A stretch of DNA of 64,000 nucleotides from Candidatus Sumerlaea chitinivorans (GCA_003290465.1 CP030759.1:1141144-1205143), one strand, 5' to 3'; numbered from the stretch's first letter, positions 18,325 through 27,304 are shown. A program made the numbers and translations. Notes: generated by a model not told the origin, from the sequence alone.

Positions 18325-19434
18325 CTAATTCACTGGCTGCTGGGAATCTGTTAACTCCTTTAGGTAATCCGTAATGAAATGTGAGTAGTCGGGGTGAGGA
18401 GGAATCGTCTGTTCAATGTCGACAAGTTTGTTGAGGGCTTGGGAAATCTTGCCGTTTTGCATTTGCAGGAGGAGATGTCCGACATGTCGCCCTTCGAACC
18501 CACCGCTCACCATGCGCACCCCATTCACGTTATCAATTTGATGAAAGACACCCAGGAACTCGCCGGCGATGGCCACATCAATGCCGGGATCGGGCCCGAG
18601 CTGTTCGAGGGTTTGCCGCAAAGTCTCACGATTCATGTAAGCGAGGAGAATAATGAAGTCGCAGTTGCCTTGGAGCTCTTTCACAACTTCCTTGATTGCA
18701 GGAAGTGGGTCCAGAACCTGAAAGGTGGGCGCCTGCGGCGACACGCCAATACGTTGGCGGGTAACGCCCGTGACCCCAATTCGAACTTGGGTTCCATCCC
18801 CCAGCTTAACTTCAATGATCCGGTATTTGCTGAACAGTGGAGCACTTGATGTGGGGTCAACGATGTTCGCACTAACCAAGCGGTCCGCATGCTTTCCGAG
18901 GTTTTCGGCCAAGAAACTTTTACCTGCCAGCGCATCTGGGGCACCAACATTCAAAACATCGTAATCAAGAGCAGCGAGCGCCTTTAAAAGATGCTTTGAC
19001 GCTACGCGGAAATTCTCGGATGCAAGCGCGTTGTCCCGAATGTAGCCGCCTGCTTCGAGCTTCACTACGGGAAGCGACAGCTCCTTGAGTCGCTCGACAA
19101 CCTGCGCCTCTCGGTTAATCCCACCCAATTTGTGGCTCACACAACCACACGGCTCTAACGAAGACCGTCGATAGCCGTTGTAAACTACGGAAAGCACACT
19201 ACGTCGGTCCGGAGGTGCTCCCGCAGGCATAATATGGGTATCAAGCTCTTGGGGGGACATTGGAACAGGCGTGACCTTTACTGGGCCCGTCGTTGCGCCA
19301 ACGTGGCTAACCGGAGCAGACGCACTTCCCTGCACATTTTTCGCTGATTTTGAGGGTGCTGTTACTGCGCGTGTCTCGACAGCACACGCGATGCTTACAA
19401 GGATCAAGAAGAGTAACCTAACCATTTGAGACAT
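18325..19434 (-). CDS. secreted UshA/5'-nucleotidase-like protein with EPCGC motif
   Basis: A 369-residue exported protein with a signal peptide at about residues 1-23. A Pro/Ser/Ala-rich spacer precedes a domain resembling the N-terminal metallophosphatase fold of the UshA family. It carries SSLEPCGCVSHKLGGINR (Cys96, Cys98), seen in a subset of UshA-like proteins, but the usual DxH and GNHE metal motifs are absent, so hydrolase activity is doubtful. LLAYMNRET and VAIAGE keep the fold's later strands. The ATG at 19434 is supported by AAAGGAG 6 bases upstream. Function unknown; the Cys pair could hold a metal or disulfide. Confidence 0.6.
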   Translation of the reverse strand: MSQMVRLLFLILVSIACAVETRAVTAPSKSAKNVQGSASAPVSHVGATTGPVKVTPVPMSPQELDTHIMPAGAPPDRRSVLSVVYNGYRRSSLEPCGCVSHKLGGINREAQVVERLKELSLPVVKLEAGGYIRDNALASENFRVASKHLLKALAALDYDVLNVGAPDALAGKSFLAENLGKHADRLVSANIVDPTSSAPLFSKYRIIEVKLGDGTQVRIGVTGVTRQRIGVSPQAPTFQVLDPLPAIKEVVKELQGNCDFIILLAYMNRETLRQTLEQLGPDPGIDVAIAGEFLGVFHQIDNVNGVRMVSGGFEGRHVGHLLLQMQNGKISQALNKLVDIEQTIPPHPDYSHFITDYLKELTDSQQPVN

Positions 19435-19571
19435 CAAAATCTCCTTTGGTTTTAAGTCGAACCTCGTTTGGTCACGACCCATCAAGAGCAAGAAATAGAC
19501 CACTTGCTTTTTGCGAACGCTGACTTGAAATCAGCCGTGCTTGCAGAAAGTCAATGTTCTAATTTTATGCG

Positions 19572-20963
19572 ATGAAATCATCTAATGCTGAGCACCGAAG
19601 GTTAGCGCTGAGCGACAACGATAAGTATTTAGCTATTCTTGTCGCACTGCTTCTTTGCGCATTGCCCATTGTGTTGCGACCTTCTATACGCGGGAATGAC
19701 GGTGTCCAAAACTATGCTTATTTACGATCGCTCCTCTTTGACCGCGATTTGGATTTTGCAAATGAGTATGCGTACTATTTCGAGCGCAACCCCTCTTGGT
19801 TTAATCATCAGGAACTAGGCCGGGATCCAGTTACCAGTCGCCCCATCAATCTTTACGGTATCGGCAACTCACTGCTGTGGTCTCCGTGGGTTTTGGCGAT
19901 GCACGGTGTGGGGCTTCTTGCTCGAACGTTCGGGTGGGGTGGTCAACTCGACGGCTTCTCCCATCTTTACGAGTGGGGTGTTGGCCTCGGTTCGAGCGTT
20001 TATGCGACGATTGGCCTGATCTTCTTGTTTCTCTTATTGCGGAGGCAGGTGGAACCTCGTGCCGCTTTCTGGGCAACCATGTCCGTGTGGCTGGCATCCC
20101 CGCTGTTCTTCTACATGTATCTACATCCATCAATGAGTCACGCCAATTCGTTTTTCCTGTCCGTCATCTTCGCGTATTTGTATTTAGCAGTTCCTGATAC
20201 TCTCCGAAAGTGGTTCGTCTCAGGGTGCGTGGGAGGGCTCCTTGCGCTGACTCGCTATCAGGATGCAATCCTGTTAGTTGCCCTTGGTGTAGGTGAAATC
20301 CTATTGTTGCTTGAAGGTTTGTGCGAGAACGCACGCTCGTCGCAACCCAACGATTCTTTTCGGTGGGCCGTAAGCTGGTTCTCTCAACGCAGCGGCCGTT
20401 ATGCCGTATTTCTCGCGTGCACACTTCTTGTTTTTTCGCCCCAGCTTGTGTGCTGGCATATCCTGCAAGGAAGCCCGCTTAGCGGACCAAGAGGCTATCT
20501 AACGCAAGGGACTTTTAACCTCTTTGCACCACGTCACTTGCTTGACGTGCTTTTTAGCTCACGCCACGGGTTGTTCTTTTGGCATCCGTTTCTATTCTTA
20601 GGCGTAGTGGGACTACTCAGCCAACGAATTCCGCGGCATTGGCGGGTATTCGCCCTCACCGCGTTTGTGATGCAAAGCTGGCTTGTGGGCTCGTGGAGCC
20701 ATTGGTGGGCTGGGGCAAGCTTTGGCCATCGCATGTTCATCAGTACGCTTCCTCATCTGGCCATAGGGTTGAGCGCCGCGCTGGGTTGGGACAAACGACT
20801 GACCCGCTGGGTGCCTGTCGTGGTGATCGCTTTTGCATTATGGAACTTCGGTTACATCGTGCAATATGCCACCGGAATGGTTCCGCGGCAGGATCCCGTG
20901 AGCCTGTTTCAACTGATACGCAATAACGTCATTGAGGTCCCCAAGTTATTGCTCGGCCGGTAA
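19572..20963 (+). CDS. polytopic membrane protein, GT-C glycosyltransferase-like
   Basis: A 463-residue membrane protein with about ten hydrophobic segments. An acidic first loop contains RGNDGVQNYAYLRSLLFDRDLDF, the position and style of the catalytic loop in GT-C (ArnT/PMT/RgtA-like) transferases that use polyprenyl-phosphate sugars. A later SHWWAGASFGHRMFISTLPHL stretch is also common in these proteins. It probably glycosylates a cell-surface component. It is divergent from the UshA-like gene across 137 bases and convergent with the BMC vertex gene, 22 bases away. Acceptor and donor are unknown. Confidence 0.7.
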   Translation: MKSSNAEHRRLALSDNDKYLAILVALLLCALPIVLRPSIRGNDGVQNYAYLRSLLFDRDLDFANEYAYYFERNPSWFNHQELGRDPVTSRPINLYGIGNSLLWSPWVLAMHGVGLLARTFGWGGQLDGFSHLYEWGVGLGSSVYATIGLIFLFLLLRRQVEPRAAFWATMSVWLASPLFFYMYLHPSMSHANSFFLSVIFAYLYLAVPDTLRKWFVSGCVGGLLALTRYQDAILLVALGVGEILLLLEGLCENARSSQPNDSFRWAVSWFSQRSGRYAVFLACTLLVFSPQLVCWHILQGSPLSGPRGYLTQGTFNLFAPRHLLDVLFSSRHGLFFWHPFLFLGVVGLLSQRIPRHWRVFALTAFVMQSWLVGSWSHWWAGASFGHRMFISTLPHLAIGLSAALGWDKRLTRWVPVVVIAFALWNFGYIVQYATGMVPRQDPVSLFQLIRNNVIEVPKLLLGR

Positions 20964-20979
20964 TGTCGCGACCATCGTT

Positions 20980-20994
20980 GTCCCGCTACGGGAC
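20980..20994. terminator. small hairpin between convergent genes
   Basis: GTCCCG (20980-20985), loop CTA, CGGGAC (20989-20994). It overlaps the end of the BMC vertex gene and lies 17 bases after the membrane protein stop. No T-run; a weak terminator at best. Confidence 0.3.
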
Positions 20995-21261
20995 GATATC
21001 AATTGAATCAACAATACCGACAATTGCTGCGTCCACGGGAATATCCTCCCCCCGAAGGCCCGTGAAAACAGCGTCGCCACTTGCGACATAATAGACGATT
21101 TCGCCCACCCCGTGACGTGCCGTCGCATCGGTGGCAATGAGGGGCTCTCCTACGGGTTCAAGCTTCTCATTGAGCGGCTGAATCACACATAGCACAGCAC
21201 TCTCCAGCGACGAGACCTTACGCGTGGAGACGATGGTACCGATGATTCGTGCAATATCCAT
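20986..21261 (-). CDS. bacterial microcompartment vertex protein, EutN/CcmL family
   Basis: A 91-residue single-domain protein of the BMC pentamer (BMC-P) family, which caps the vertices of the protein shell. It begins IARIIGTIVSTRKVSSLESA with LCVIQPLN and contains ATDATARHGVGEIVYYVASGDA and a C-terminal VDAAIVGIVDSIDI, the standard EutN/CcmL pattern. No BMC-H or BMC-T hexamer genes are in the window. The nearest candidate cargo is the aldehyde dehydrogenase at 1823. Divergent from the TPR gene, with 37 bases between the starts. Shell formation would require hexamer genes elsewhere on the chromosome. Confidence 0.9.
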   Translation of the reverse strand: MDIARIIGTIVSTRKVSSLESAVLCVIQPLNEKLEPVGEPLIATDATARHGVGEIVYYVASGDAVFTGLRGEDIPVDAAIVGIVDSIDIVP

Positions 21262-21298
21262 ACGGATTTAGCTTGTTCAGCAGCGATCGGTGAGGCAA

Positions 21299-22294
21299 AT
21301 GCTTTTTGCCATGCTTGACGCACTTGGGAAAGCCTCCTGGCTTGAACAAAAGGGAAAGAGCGACGAAGCGCTTCAGCTCTTGGAGCGTGAAGCGCAGCGC
21401 CACCCGAACGATCTAAGATACGTTCTCCAGCAATCTCAGGTTCTTGCCCGGCTTGGTCGCTATGAAGAAGCAAACGCCCGACTTACAGAATGCCTCAAAC
21501 GAGATCCGGGCTTTGCCCCAGCCCATCTCTTCGCAGGCGTTCTCGCCTTGGACAGCGGCGATCCGACATCAGCAGAAACGCATTTCTCCGAAGTCGCGAA
21601 TCTCCAACCATCGAACAGCTTGGCGCATGCCTACCTCGGTTTAGCCCGTCTCATGAACGGAAAAGAGAGCGAGGGAAGGACGCTCCTGAAATTACACGGA
21701 CAGAGTGACAATGTCGGGTTTCTTATCCGACTGACGGAGTGGGCGGAAAGTCAATGGTTGGAGGCAGGGCGCTTCTTTGCTCCACGTCGTGTGGAGCTTC
21801 AACCCCCTGTGTCCGTGCATGGAATGAAAAAGCTAATGCTCGCCCAAAAAGCTGAGAGACTCTTCTATCAGCGACGGTATAGAGAATTCCTCGAACTTGC
21901 GGAAGTCATTCTTGCGCGACGACCTAACGATGAAAGTTTCCTTTTTGCCGCGGGCGTGGCAGCCGAAATGCTATGCGATTACGAACATGCCCTAGGCTAT
22001 TGGTCGGCTATTGAGGCAGATGAAAGCGACGGCTACGACCCGTTACGCGCCGCGCAGGGTCGAGTGTGGGTTCGGCTTGGAGAATACGATCGGGCCTTGG
22101 ATGCGTTCTCGCATGTGACCATCCTCGGTCCAGAAGACTACGGGGTAAACTACTTTTTGGGGGTGCTTTGCTTGGCGCATTCTGATCGCCCGCTTGCTCG
22201 CCGTTTTTTCCAACGGGCGTTCACTCAGTACCTCGTGGATACGCTCGAGTACCAGTATGCACACACATTACGCGAGATCCTCGGCGAACATTAG
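21299..22294 (+). CDS. tetratricopeptide-repeat protein
   Basis: About 331 residues, mostly TPR helices: ALQLLEREAQRHPNDLRYVLQQSQVLARLGRYEEANARLTECLKRDP-type units early, and further repeats around FLFAAGVAAEMLCDYEHALGYW and AQGRVWVRLGEYDRALDAF. No signal peptide or catalytic domain is seen, so it is probably a cytosolic scaffold or adaptor. The ATG at 21299 is chosen (AGG 3 bases upstream); a GTG at 21290 and an ATG at 21311 are alternatives. Partner proteins are unknown; the neighbouring BMC vertex gene is divergent. Confidence 0.7.
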   Translation: MLFAMLDALGKASWLEQKGKSDEALQLLEREAQRHPNDLRYVLQQSQVLARLGRYEEANARLTECLKRDPGFAPAHLFAGVLALDSGDPTSAETHFSEVANLQPSNSLAHAYLGLARLMNGKESEGRTLLKLHGQSDNVGFLIRLTEWAESQWLEAGRFFAPRRVELQPPVSVHGMKKLMLAQKAERLFYQRRYREFLELAEVILARRPNDESFLFAAGVAAEMLCDYEHALGYWSAIEADESDGYDPLRAAQGRVWVRLGEYDRALDAFSHVTILGPEDYGVNYFLGVLCLAHSDRPLARRFFQRAFTQYLVDTLEYQYAHTLREILGEH

Positions 22295-22324
22295 AGCATC
22301 TCTGTGGAATCGTTCCGGGCGCTT

Positions 22325-22483
22325 CTATTGTCGTTTGGCCTTCCACCACGTTGTGCCTAATACTAAGGCGTAGCCGAGCAGCAAAAGCACCGCGAGCGAC
22401 ATGCGTTTGTTCCAGCCCAGCCACAGTGCCGTGGGAATTACTACAACCGCGGCAAGAGCAATGAGAGATGCAACTTGCTTCAC
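22325..22483 (-). CDS. small membrane protein, 52 residues
   Basis: An overlooked-size ORF with a GTG start at 22483 and GGAGG 6 bases upstream. It reads as two hydrophobic helices, QVASLIALAAVVVIPTALWL and SLAVLLLLGYALVLGTTW, joined by a short charged turn (GWNKRM) and ending KAKRQ. It follows udk by 18 bases on the same strand, so it is likely the last gene of ribD-udk. No family is recognised. The clean ribosome site and two well-formed helices argue that it is real. Confidence 0.6.
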   Translation of the reverse strand: MKQVASLIALAAVVVIPTALWLGWNKRMSLAVLLLLGYALVLGTTWWKAKRQ

Positions 22484-22501
22484 CTCGCGCCTCCGCTAAG
22501 C

Positions 22502-23116
22502 CTACTCATCGAGGAGCGTTTTGAGCTTTGTGACAATAAAGTCAATGGCCACCTTGTTGTAGCCACCCTCCGGCACGATAATGTCCGCATAACGCTTGGA
22601 GGGCTCGACAAATTCAAGGTGCATCAAACGCACGACATTGAGATATTGATCGATCACCGACTGCAGGGAACGCCCACGCTCTTTCACGTCCCGAGATAAG
22701 CGGCGGATAAAGCGCACATCGGCATCCGTATCCACAAAGATTCGCACATTCATCATATCACGCAGAGCTGGGATTGCGAGCACCAAGATCCCTTCCACAA
22801 TAATGATGGGTGCTGGCTCAACATGAATAGTTTCGGGCGCTCGAGCATGGGCTGCATAGTTGTACACAGGCATCTCGATCGCCTCACCCCGCATCAACTT
22901 GTGTAGGTGCTCGAGAAGCAGCGGGATGTCGAATGCATCGGGATGATCATAATTAATCTTGGCTCGTTCTTCGAAGGGCAAATCCGAGCGATCCAAGTAG
23001 TATGAGTCTAAGCCGAGAATGACGACTTGCTTACCGACAGCTTCGCCGATCGACTTGGCGACAAGAGTCTTGCCGGAGCCAGTACCACCGGCAATTCCCA
23101 ACAGCATGCGCTTCAC
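22502..23116 (-). CDS. udk: uridine kinase
   Basis: Phosphorylates uridine and cytidine in pyrimidine salvage. The P-loop GIAGGTGSGKT opens the 204-residue protein. GLDSYYLDRSDLPFEERAKINYDHPDAFD is the conserved substrate region, and VEGILVLAIPALRDMMNVRIFVDTDADVRFIRR the lid and strand region. Length and motifs match Udk, and the phosphoribulokinase-like alternative is unlikely. The start overlaps the ribD stop by 4 bases (ATGA), indicating translational coupling. Confidence 0.93.
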   Translation of the reverse strand: MKRMLLGIAGGTGSGKTLVAKSIGEAVGKQVVILGLDSYYLDRSDLPFEERAKINYDHPDAFDIPLLLEHLHKLMRGEAIEMPVYNYAAHARAPETIHVEPAPIIIVEGILVLAIPALRDMMNVRIFVDTDADVRFIRRLSRDVKERGRSLQSVIDQYLNVVRLMHLEFVEPSKRYADIIVPEGGYNKVAIDFIVTKLKTLLDE

Positions 23117-24360
23117 GCGTTGCTGCCTCCTGTAGAGTTTTGAGAGTTTGGGGCAAGGTCCTTGAGCGCGGTGACGGGAGTCAGCTCCGCCGAGCTGTCG
23201 CCATGATTTTCAGTGCCCGTCTTGCTCCATTCCTGAGGCGCAATGTATCCCTCGATGCAGACATCCGATCCAAACGAGCGAATCGACACATCGCTCAACG
23301 AGAGCGCGCGATCCATGTGGAGCACCCCCCACCCAGCGATCGGAATCTTTGCGTTCTTGCCTCCCACAATTTTCGGCGCGACAAACGCAACGACTTTGTC
23401 TACTAACTGAGCTTCGAAAAGGGCGCCCGTCAAACTGCTGCCGCCTTCGCAGAGGATTGACTGGATCCCCAATTTATGGAACTCGGCCATCACTTCGTGA
23501 AAATCGAGTAATCCTCGCCCGGGAAATACCAAGACGCGGTGACCGGCTTTCTCGAGCTCATGGCGTTTATCGCGAGATGAGGCCGAGCTGGTGCAAATAA
23601 TGACCGACCCCGGACTCGCCTTCGTAAGACACTTGGCCCGAGAAGGAATGCGTAGGTTTCCATCGACGATGATTCGCAACGGCTGGCGACCCGAATAGCC
23701 CTCAAGACGCACGGTCAGGAGCGGATTATCCATAAGTACTGTGCCGACGCCAACCATTACCGCGTCCACCTGAGCGCGCAGTTCATGGGCGTACGCTCGG
23801 CTCATCTCGTTGGTGATCCAGCGCGAGTGGCCTGTCTCCGTTGCAATTTTGCCGTCCAGCGTCATGGCCCATTTCGAAATGATAAATGGGCGTTTTTTCT
23901 CGTGATAGGTGAAAAAGAATTCATTCTGGCGCCGCGCTTCAAGCTCGCAGAGCCCCACCTCGACTCGAATTTGAGCTGCTCGCAGTTCCTCAATCCCTTT
24001 TCCGGAGACAAGCGGGTTTGGATCGCGAGCTGCTACCACCACACGCTCGAATTTGTGTTTAATAATCTCCTGTGTGCAGGGAGGGGTTTTTCCAAAATGG
24101 CAGCATGGCTCCAAAGTAACGTAAAGCGTCGCCCCTTCGAGCGGCTCCTGCGCAGACCGAATGGCTTCGATCTCGGCGTGGGGAGCACCTGCTTGGCGAT
24201 GCCACCCCTCTGCAATGACTCTCCCGCGCTTCACAATGAGCGCACCCACCATCGGATTCGGGGAGGTCGCACCTCGCCCCCGCGCCGCGAGCTCAAGAGC
24301 TCGCTCCATGTAAGCGCGATCTTCCTTCGTAAAAGTGAATTGTTCGTTGTGCTTATTCAC
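23113..24360 (-). CDS. ribD: bifunctional riboflavin deaminase/reductase
   Basis: Catalyses the second and third steps of riboflavin synthesis. The N-terminal cytidine-deaminase-like domain shows zinc ligands in PHAEIEAI and EPCCHFGKTPPCTQ. The C-terminal HTP reductase domain begins near residue 150 (KRPFIISKWAMTLDGKIATETGHSRWI) and contains LCEGGSSLTGALF. The 415 residues include a polar C-terminal tail of about 40 beyond the usual end. Other rib genes are not nearby. Coupled to udk by a 4-base overlap. Confidence 0.95.
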   Translation of the reverse strand: MNKHNEQFTFTKEDRAYMERALELAARGRGATSPNPMVGALIVKRGRVIAEGWHRQAGAPHAEIEAIRSAQEPLEGATLYVTLEPCCHFGKTPPCTQEIIKHKFERVVVAARDPNPLVSGKGIEELRAAQIRVEVGLCELEARRQNEFFFTYHEKKRPFIISKWAMTLDGKIATETGHSRWITNEMSRAYAHELRAQVDAVMVGVGTVLMDNPLLTVRLEGYSGRQPLRIIVDGNLRIPSRAKCLTKASPGSVIICTSSASSRDKRHELEKAGHRVLVFPGRGLLDFHEVMAEFHKLGIQSILCEGGSSLTGALFEAQLVDKVVAFVAPKIVGGKNAKIPIAGWGVLHMDRALSLSDVSIRSFGSDVCIEGYIAPQEWSKTGTENHGDSSAELTPVTALKDLAPNSQNSTGGSNA

Positions 24361-24409
24361 GTCACCAAGACCACTAACCCAACGCGGCTGGAAGGCGGCA
24401 ACAGAAAAT

Positions 24410-25237
24410 TCATTGTTTGGCCATGAATCGTCGACGCTTTGGACAAATCCCGCAATCGTTATGTGTGCACAGGAGCATGGTGGGATCCGCGTGGAGCAGT
24501 TCTTTCATAGCATTTACAAGGTCGTTCAGCCGAAGCAACTGACTCACCGAAGGCCCCACACGAACGTCCCGAAGAACTCCCACTTGGCGAAGCGGTTCCT
24601 CCACGACACGAAAACCCCGCGAGCAACCTGGAACCTCAAAAATCTGCGTGTATTCCACTTGACCATCCTCGTTGATAAACCAAGCAATTTCGAAATCTTG
24701 CCCTTCCGTGAAGGCTACACGAACATAGGGAAGTCCGGCCAAAACCTCACAAAGATGAAGCGAGCTATTGGTATCCTGAAACGTTCCCAACATGAGAATT
24801 TTTGCATCGAACTTCCGCATTCGATCGAACGGGCAGTCTGCGCCCAACGGCGTCGCATGAAGATGATTGCGAATAATGTCCTCTGCGTGCGGGCCGATAA
24901 CCGCGACCGAGTGGGTCGGATGGAAGCTTCGATGAGCATCGGGCCGTTGACGCAAGACCTCGGGAATTACGCCAACCCGCGCCTTGGAAGTTTTGGGATC
25001 AAACGGTTCGACATGCCACATCGGAAGCGAATAGGTAAATGTCGGTACCAACAAATGCCCGTGTGGCCCAACCGCATCAAGCAATGCGTCAATCACAGTG
25101 TTTGGCCCCCCATCCACCGTCCCGAGACTCTTAAACGAACTGTGGAGAATCACAGCATCCCCTTGCTGAATTCCAATTTCTGCAAATGCGTCCGCAAGTT
25201 GCTGCCGGGTTAGAACTTGATCGGGTCTATTTGACAT
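24410..25237 (-). CDS. AAC(3)-family N-acetyltransferase
   Basis: A 275-residue member of the aminoglycoside 3-N-acetyltransferase fold family (Antibiotic_NAT). Landmarks are DAVILHSSFKSLG, LLVPTFTYS, FHPTHSVAVIGPHA and GADCPFDRM with the conserved acyl-CoA-site residues. Many chromosomal relatives act on other amines or cell-surface sugars, and nothing here indicates drug resistance. The C-terminus has a Cys/His-containing end (THNDCGICPKRR). It lies 49 bases upstream of ribD on the same strand. Confidence 0.8.
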   Translation of the reverse strand: MSNRPDQVLTRQQLADAFAEIGIQQGDAVILHSSFKSLGTVDGGPNTVIDALLDAVGPHGHLLVPTFTYSLPMWHVEPFDPKTSKARVGVIPEVLRQRPDAHRSFHPTHSVAVIGPHAEDIIRNHLHATPLGADCPFDRMRKFDAKILMLGTFQDTNSSLHLCEVLAGLPYVRVAFTEGQDFEIAWFINEDGQVEYTQIFEVPGCSRGFRVVEEPLRQVGVLRDVRVGPSVSQLLRLNDLVNAMKELLHADPTMLLCTHNDCGICPKRRRFMAKQ

Positions 25238-25518
25238 CGCTCTCGTACCGTGGGTTATTCTCGCTTCGCGCAGGTTTCGGAGTGCGGGCTCGAAGCGAGG
25301 AAATCAAGCGGATTGCAGTGAGCTATCGCATGGATTTCGGAAAGGGAGACATTGCTCTTTCGTCAGCTGCCATGAAGAGAGTTCTGACCAATGTGATGGG
25401 AAAGATATGTGTATGCGGAAAGACTCATGATGCGCACGGCGCTAAAGAACAGAGGATACGCGGTGAGTAGATTCATTGGAGAGGCAAACTCGCGACTGTT
25501 AACAAAGGACCGCACTCA

Positions 25519-26916
25519 ATGAACAAACTGCTTAATCTCGACGATACAATCGTTGCTCCGGCGACTGGCTCACCGCCTGCGGCAATTGCAATTGTTCGCC
25601 TCAGTGGGAAGAAGAGCTTCGAGATTCTAGAGAAAATTTTTCGTCCCCGTTCGAATCGCCCGGTCGCTGAACTGCCATCCCATAGGATGGTACTTGGGAT
25701 GGTCCACCGTTTGTCCGGAGAACCGATCGACGAAGTCCTTGGAGTCCTTATGCGAGCCCCCCGAAGTTTTACGGGCGAAGACGTTGCAGAACTCCATACT
25801 CATGGAAGTGCAGCTGTGGTGCGCGCGGTGGTCGAGGCCTGTGTCGAAGCAGGGGCACGCGTTGCAGAACCCGGCGAATTTACGCGACGGGCTTTTCTCA
25901 ATGGCAGAATGGATCTCGTCCAAGCAGAAGCCCTTGCTGACCTCATCCACGCGCAAACTCAACAAGCCCGAAGGCTCGCACTCCGCCAGCTTCAGGGTGG
26001 GCTCTCCAGCAAAGTTATGAAGCTACGTGAATGGTTGCTGGACGTTGCTGCGGAGCTGGAAGCGTGGATTGATTTCCCAGAGGAAGAAATCCCAATTCCG
26101 ACGATCGCGAGACACTTAGAGATTTTTGCGGACGTCACCCGCGAACTCCAACGTCTGACGCAAGGCCTACGCGCAGGATTGTTGCTGAGTGAGGGAGCAA
26201 GGGTTGTAATCGCTGGCCGCCCCAATGCGGGAAAATCCAGCCTCTTCAATATGCTGGTTGGTCGAGAGCGAGCCATAGTCACCCCGCATCCGGGGACCAC
26301 GCGCGACACCATCGAGTCAACGGTCGAGCTTGGAGGCATTGCTGTGACTCTTGTCGACACAGCTGGCCTTAGACATACAGCGGATGAAATTGAGGGAATA
26401 GGCATTGAGCGTGCGCGACAAGAAATCCGGCTGGCGGATCTTGTCCTTCTTGTCGTGGACGCTTCACACCCCACGAATATCCGAGGCGATCTCGAGCTGG
26501 TCGAGCACGACTACGAAACCAAGATTGTCGTGGTGCTAAACAAAACTGATTTGGCCTCCGAAGAACAAATCGGTGAACTGACCGCCCAGCTCCAAGGTCT
26601 AACGTATCCGTGCGTGCAAGTGTCCTGCAATACGCGGGAGGGACTGGAGGCCTTAGTTCACACAATCCAGCTCCAACTGATGGGTTCAATTTCGCCGGAA
26701 GAGGTTTACCTGACGCGCGAACGTCACGCAGAATGTCTGCGCGCTGCTGAGGCTGCGTTGCAGCGCGCTACCCATGCCCTCAAGCAATCACTCTCCCCCG
26801 AGTTTGTCATGGTGGACGTAAACGAAGCGCTTGCTCAGCTTGGGGAATTGCTGGGCGTGGGAACGTCAGAAGAGATTCTCGATCGCATTTTCTCGCGTTT
26901 TTGTCTTGGGAAATAA
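25519..26916 (+). CDS. mnmE: tRNA modification GTPase MnmE
   Basis: With MnmG, modifies U34 of certain tRNAs to carboxymethylaminomethyluridine. The N-terminal folate-binding domain has DTIVAPATGSPPAAIAIVRLSG and GEFTRRAFLNGRMDL. The G domain has GRPNAGKSSLFN, DTAGLR and NKTDLA. The C-terminus ends FCLGK, the conserved C-x-G-K motif whose cysteine is required for modification. The 465-residue length fits. AAAGGA lies 9 bases upstream of the ATG. The 281-base gap before it holds no supported gene. Confidence 0.97.
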   Translation: MNKLLNLDDTIVAPATGSPPAAIAIVRLSGKKSFEILEKIFRPRSNRPVAELPSHRMVLGMVHRLSGEPIDEVLGVLMRAPRSFTGEDVAELHTHGSAAVVRAVVEACVEAGARVAEPGEFTRRAFLNGRMDLVQAEALADLIHAQTQQARRLALRQLQGGLSSKVMKLREWLLDVAAELEAWIDFPEEEIPIPTIARHLEIFADVTRELQRLTQGLRAGLLLSEGARVVIAGRPNAGKSSLFNMLVGRERAIVTPHPGTTRDTIESTVELGGIAVTLVDTAGLRHTADEIEGIGIERARQEIRLADLVLLVVDASHPTNIRGDLELVEHDYETKIVVVLNKTDLASEEQIGELTAQLQGLTYPCVQVSCNTREGLEALVHTIQLQLMGSISPEEVYLTRERHAECLRAAEAALQRATHALKQSLSPEFVMVDVNEALAQLGELLGVGTSEEILDRIFSRFCLGK

Positions 26917-27022
26917 ACAAAGGTCGAGAATCATTGCATACGCGAGTTCTGGGACTTTTCGTGACGGTGAGGTCTTTAGCAGACGGAAGACGGAACATTA
27001 TGGCATAGATGCGAAGATAGCG

Positions 27023-27253
27023 ATGGAGCGACAGCTGGTAGTAGTAAAAGTGCACCCGGGCTCGCGACGTGAAGAGGTCAAACAGTTGGGTCCAACGTCG
27101 TTCGAGGTGTGGACACCCGTTGCAGCAGACAGAGGACGAGCCAATGTGGAGGTTGCAAAGCTACTTGCCAAACACCTTGGCGTTGCCCCAAGCTCTATCG
27201 TACTGAAACGAGGGGCAACATCTCGCACGAAATTCTTCGAAATAGTCAGCTGA
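27023..27253 (+). CDS. YggU/DUF167 family small protein
   Basis: A 76-residue protein with the DUF167 signature: VKVHPGSRREEV at the start, then the core FEVWTPVAADRGRANVEVAK and LLAKHLGVAPSSIVLKRGATSRTKFFEI. The family has a compact alpha/beta fold and no firmly assigned biochemical role. The ATG at 27023 gives a protein beginning at the conserved region; longer in-frame readings reach back into mnmE. Same strand as mnmE and the following DUF155-like gene, so probably co-transcribed. Confidence 0.85.
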   Translation: MERQLVVVKVHPGSRREEVKQLGPTSFEVWTPVAADRGRANVEVAKLLAKHLGVAPSSIVLKRGATSRTKFFEIVS

Positions 27254-27304
27254 TCCAGCCCGTTCGGTCAGCTCGTGCATACTGAAAAGGAGCACAGTGA
27301 GGCG

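Noticed and set aside
18018..18374. Plus-strand open frame of 118 codons with a signal-like stretch upstream of and overlapping the UshA-like gene
   Set aside because: No ribosome site, Pro/Leu/Arg-rich low-information sequence, and it overlaps the 3' end of a well-supported gene.
24410..25237. Aminoglycoside resistance gene
   Set aside because: Fold match only; a chromosomal setting beside ribD and family breadth give no support for resistance.
25186..25470. Plus-strand 94-codon open frame before mnmE
   Set aside because: Begins inside the antisense of the AAC(3)-like gene, has no ribosome site and resembles no family.
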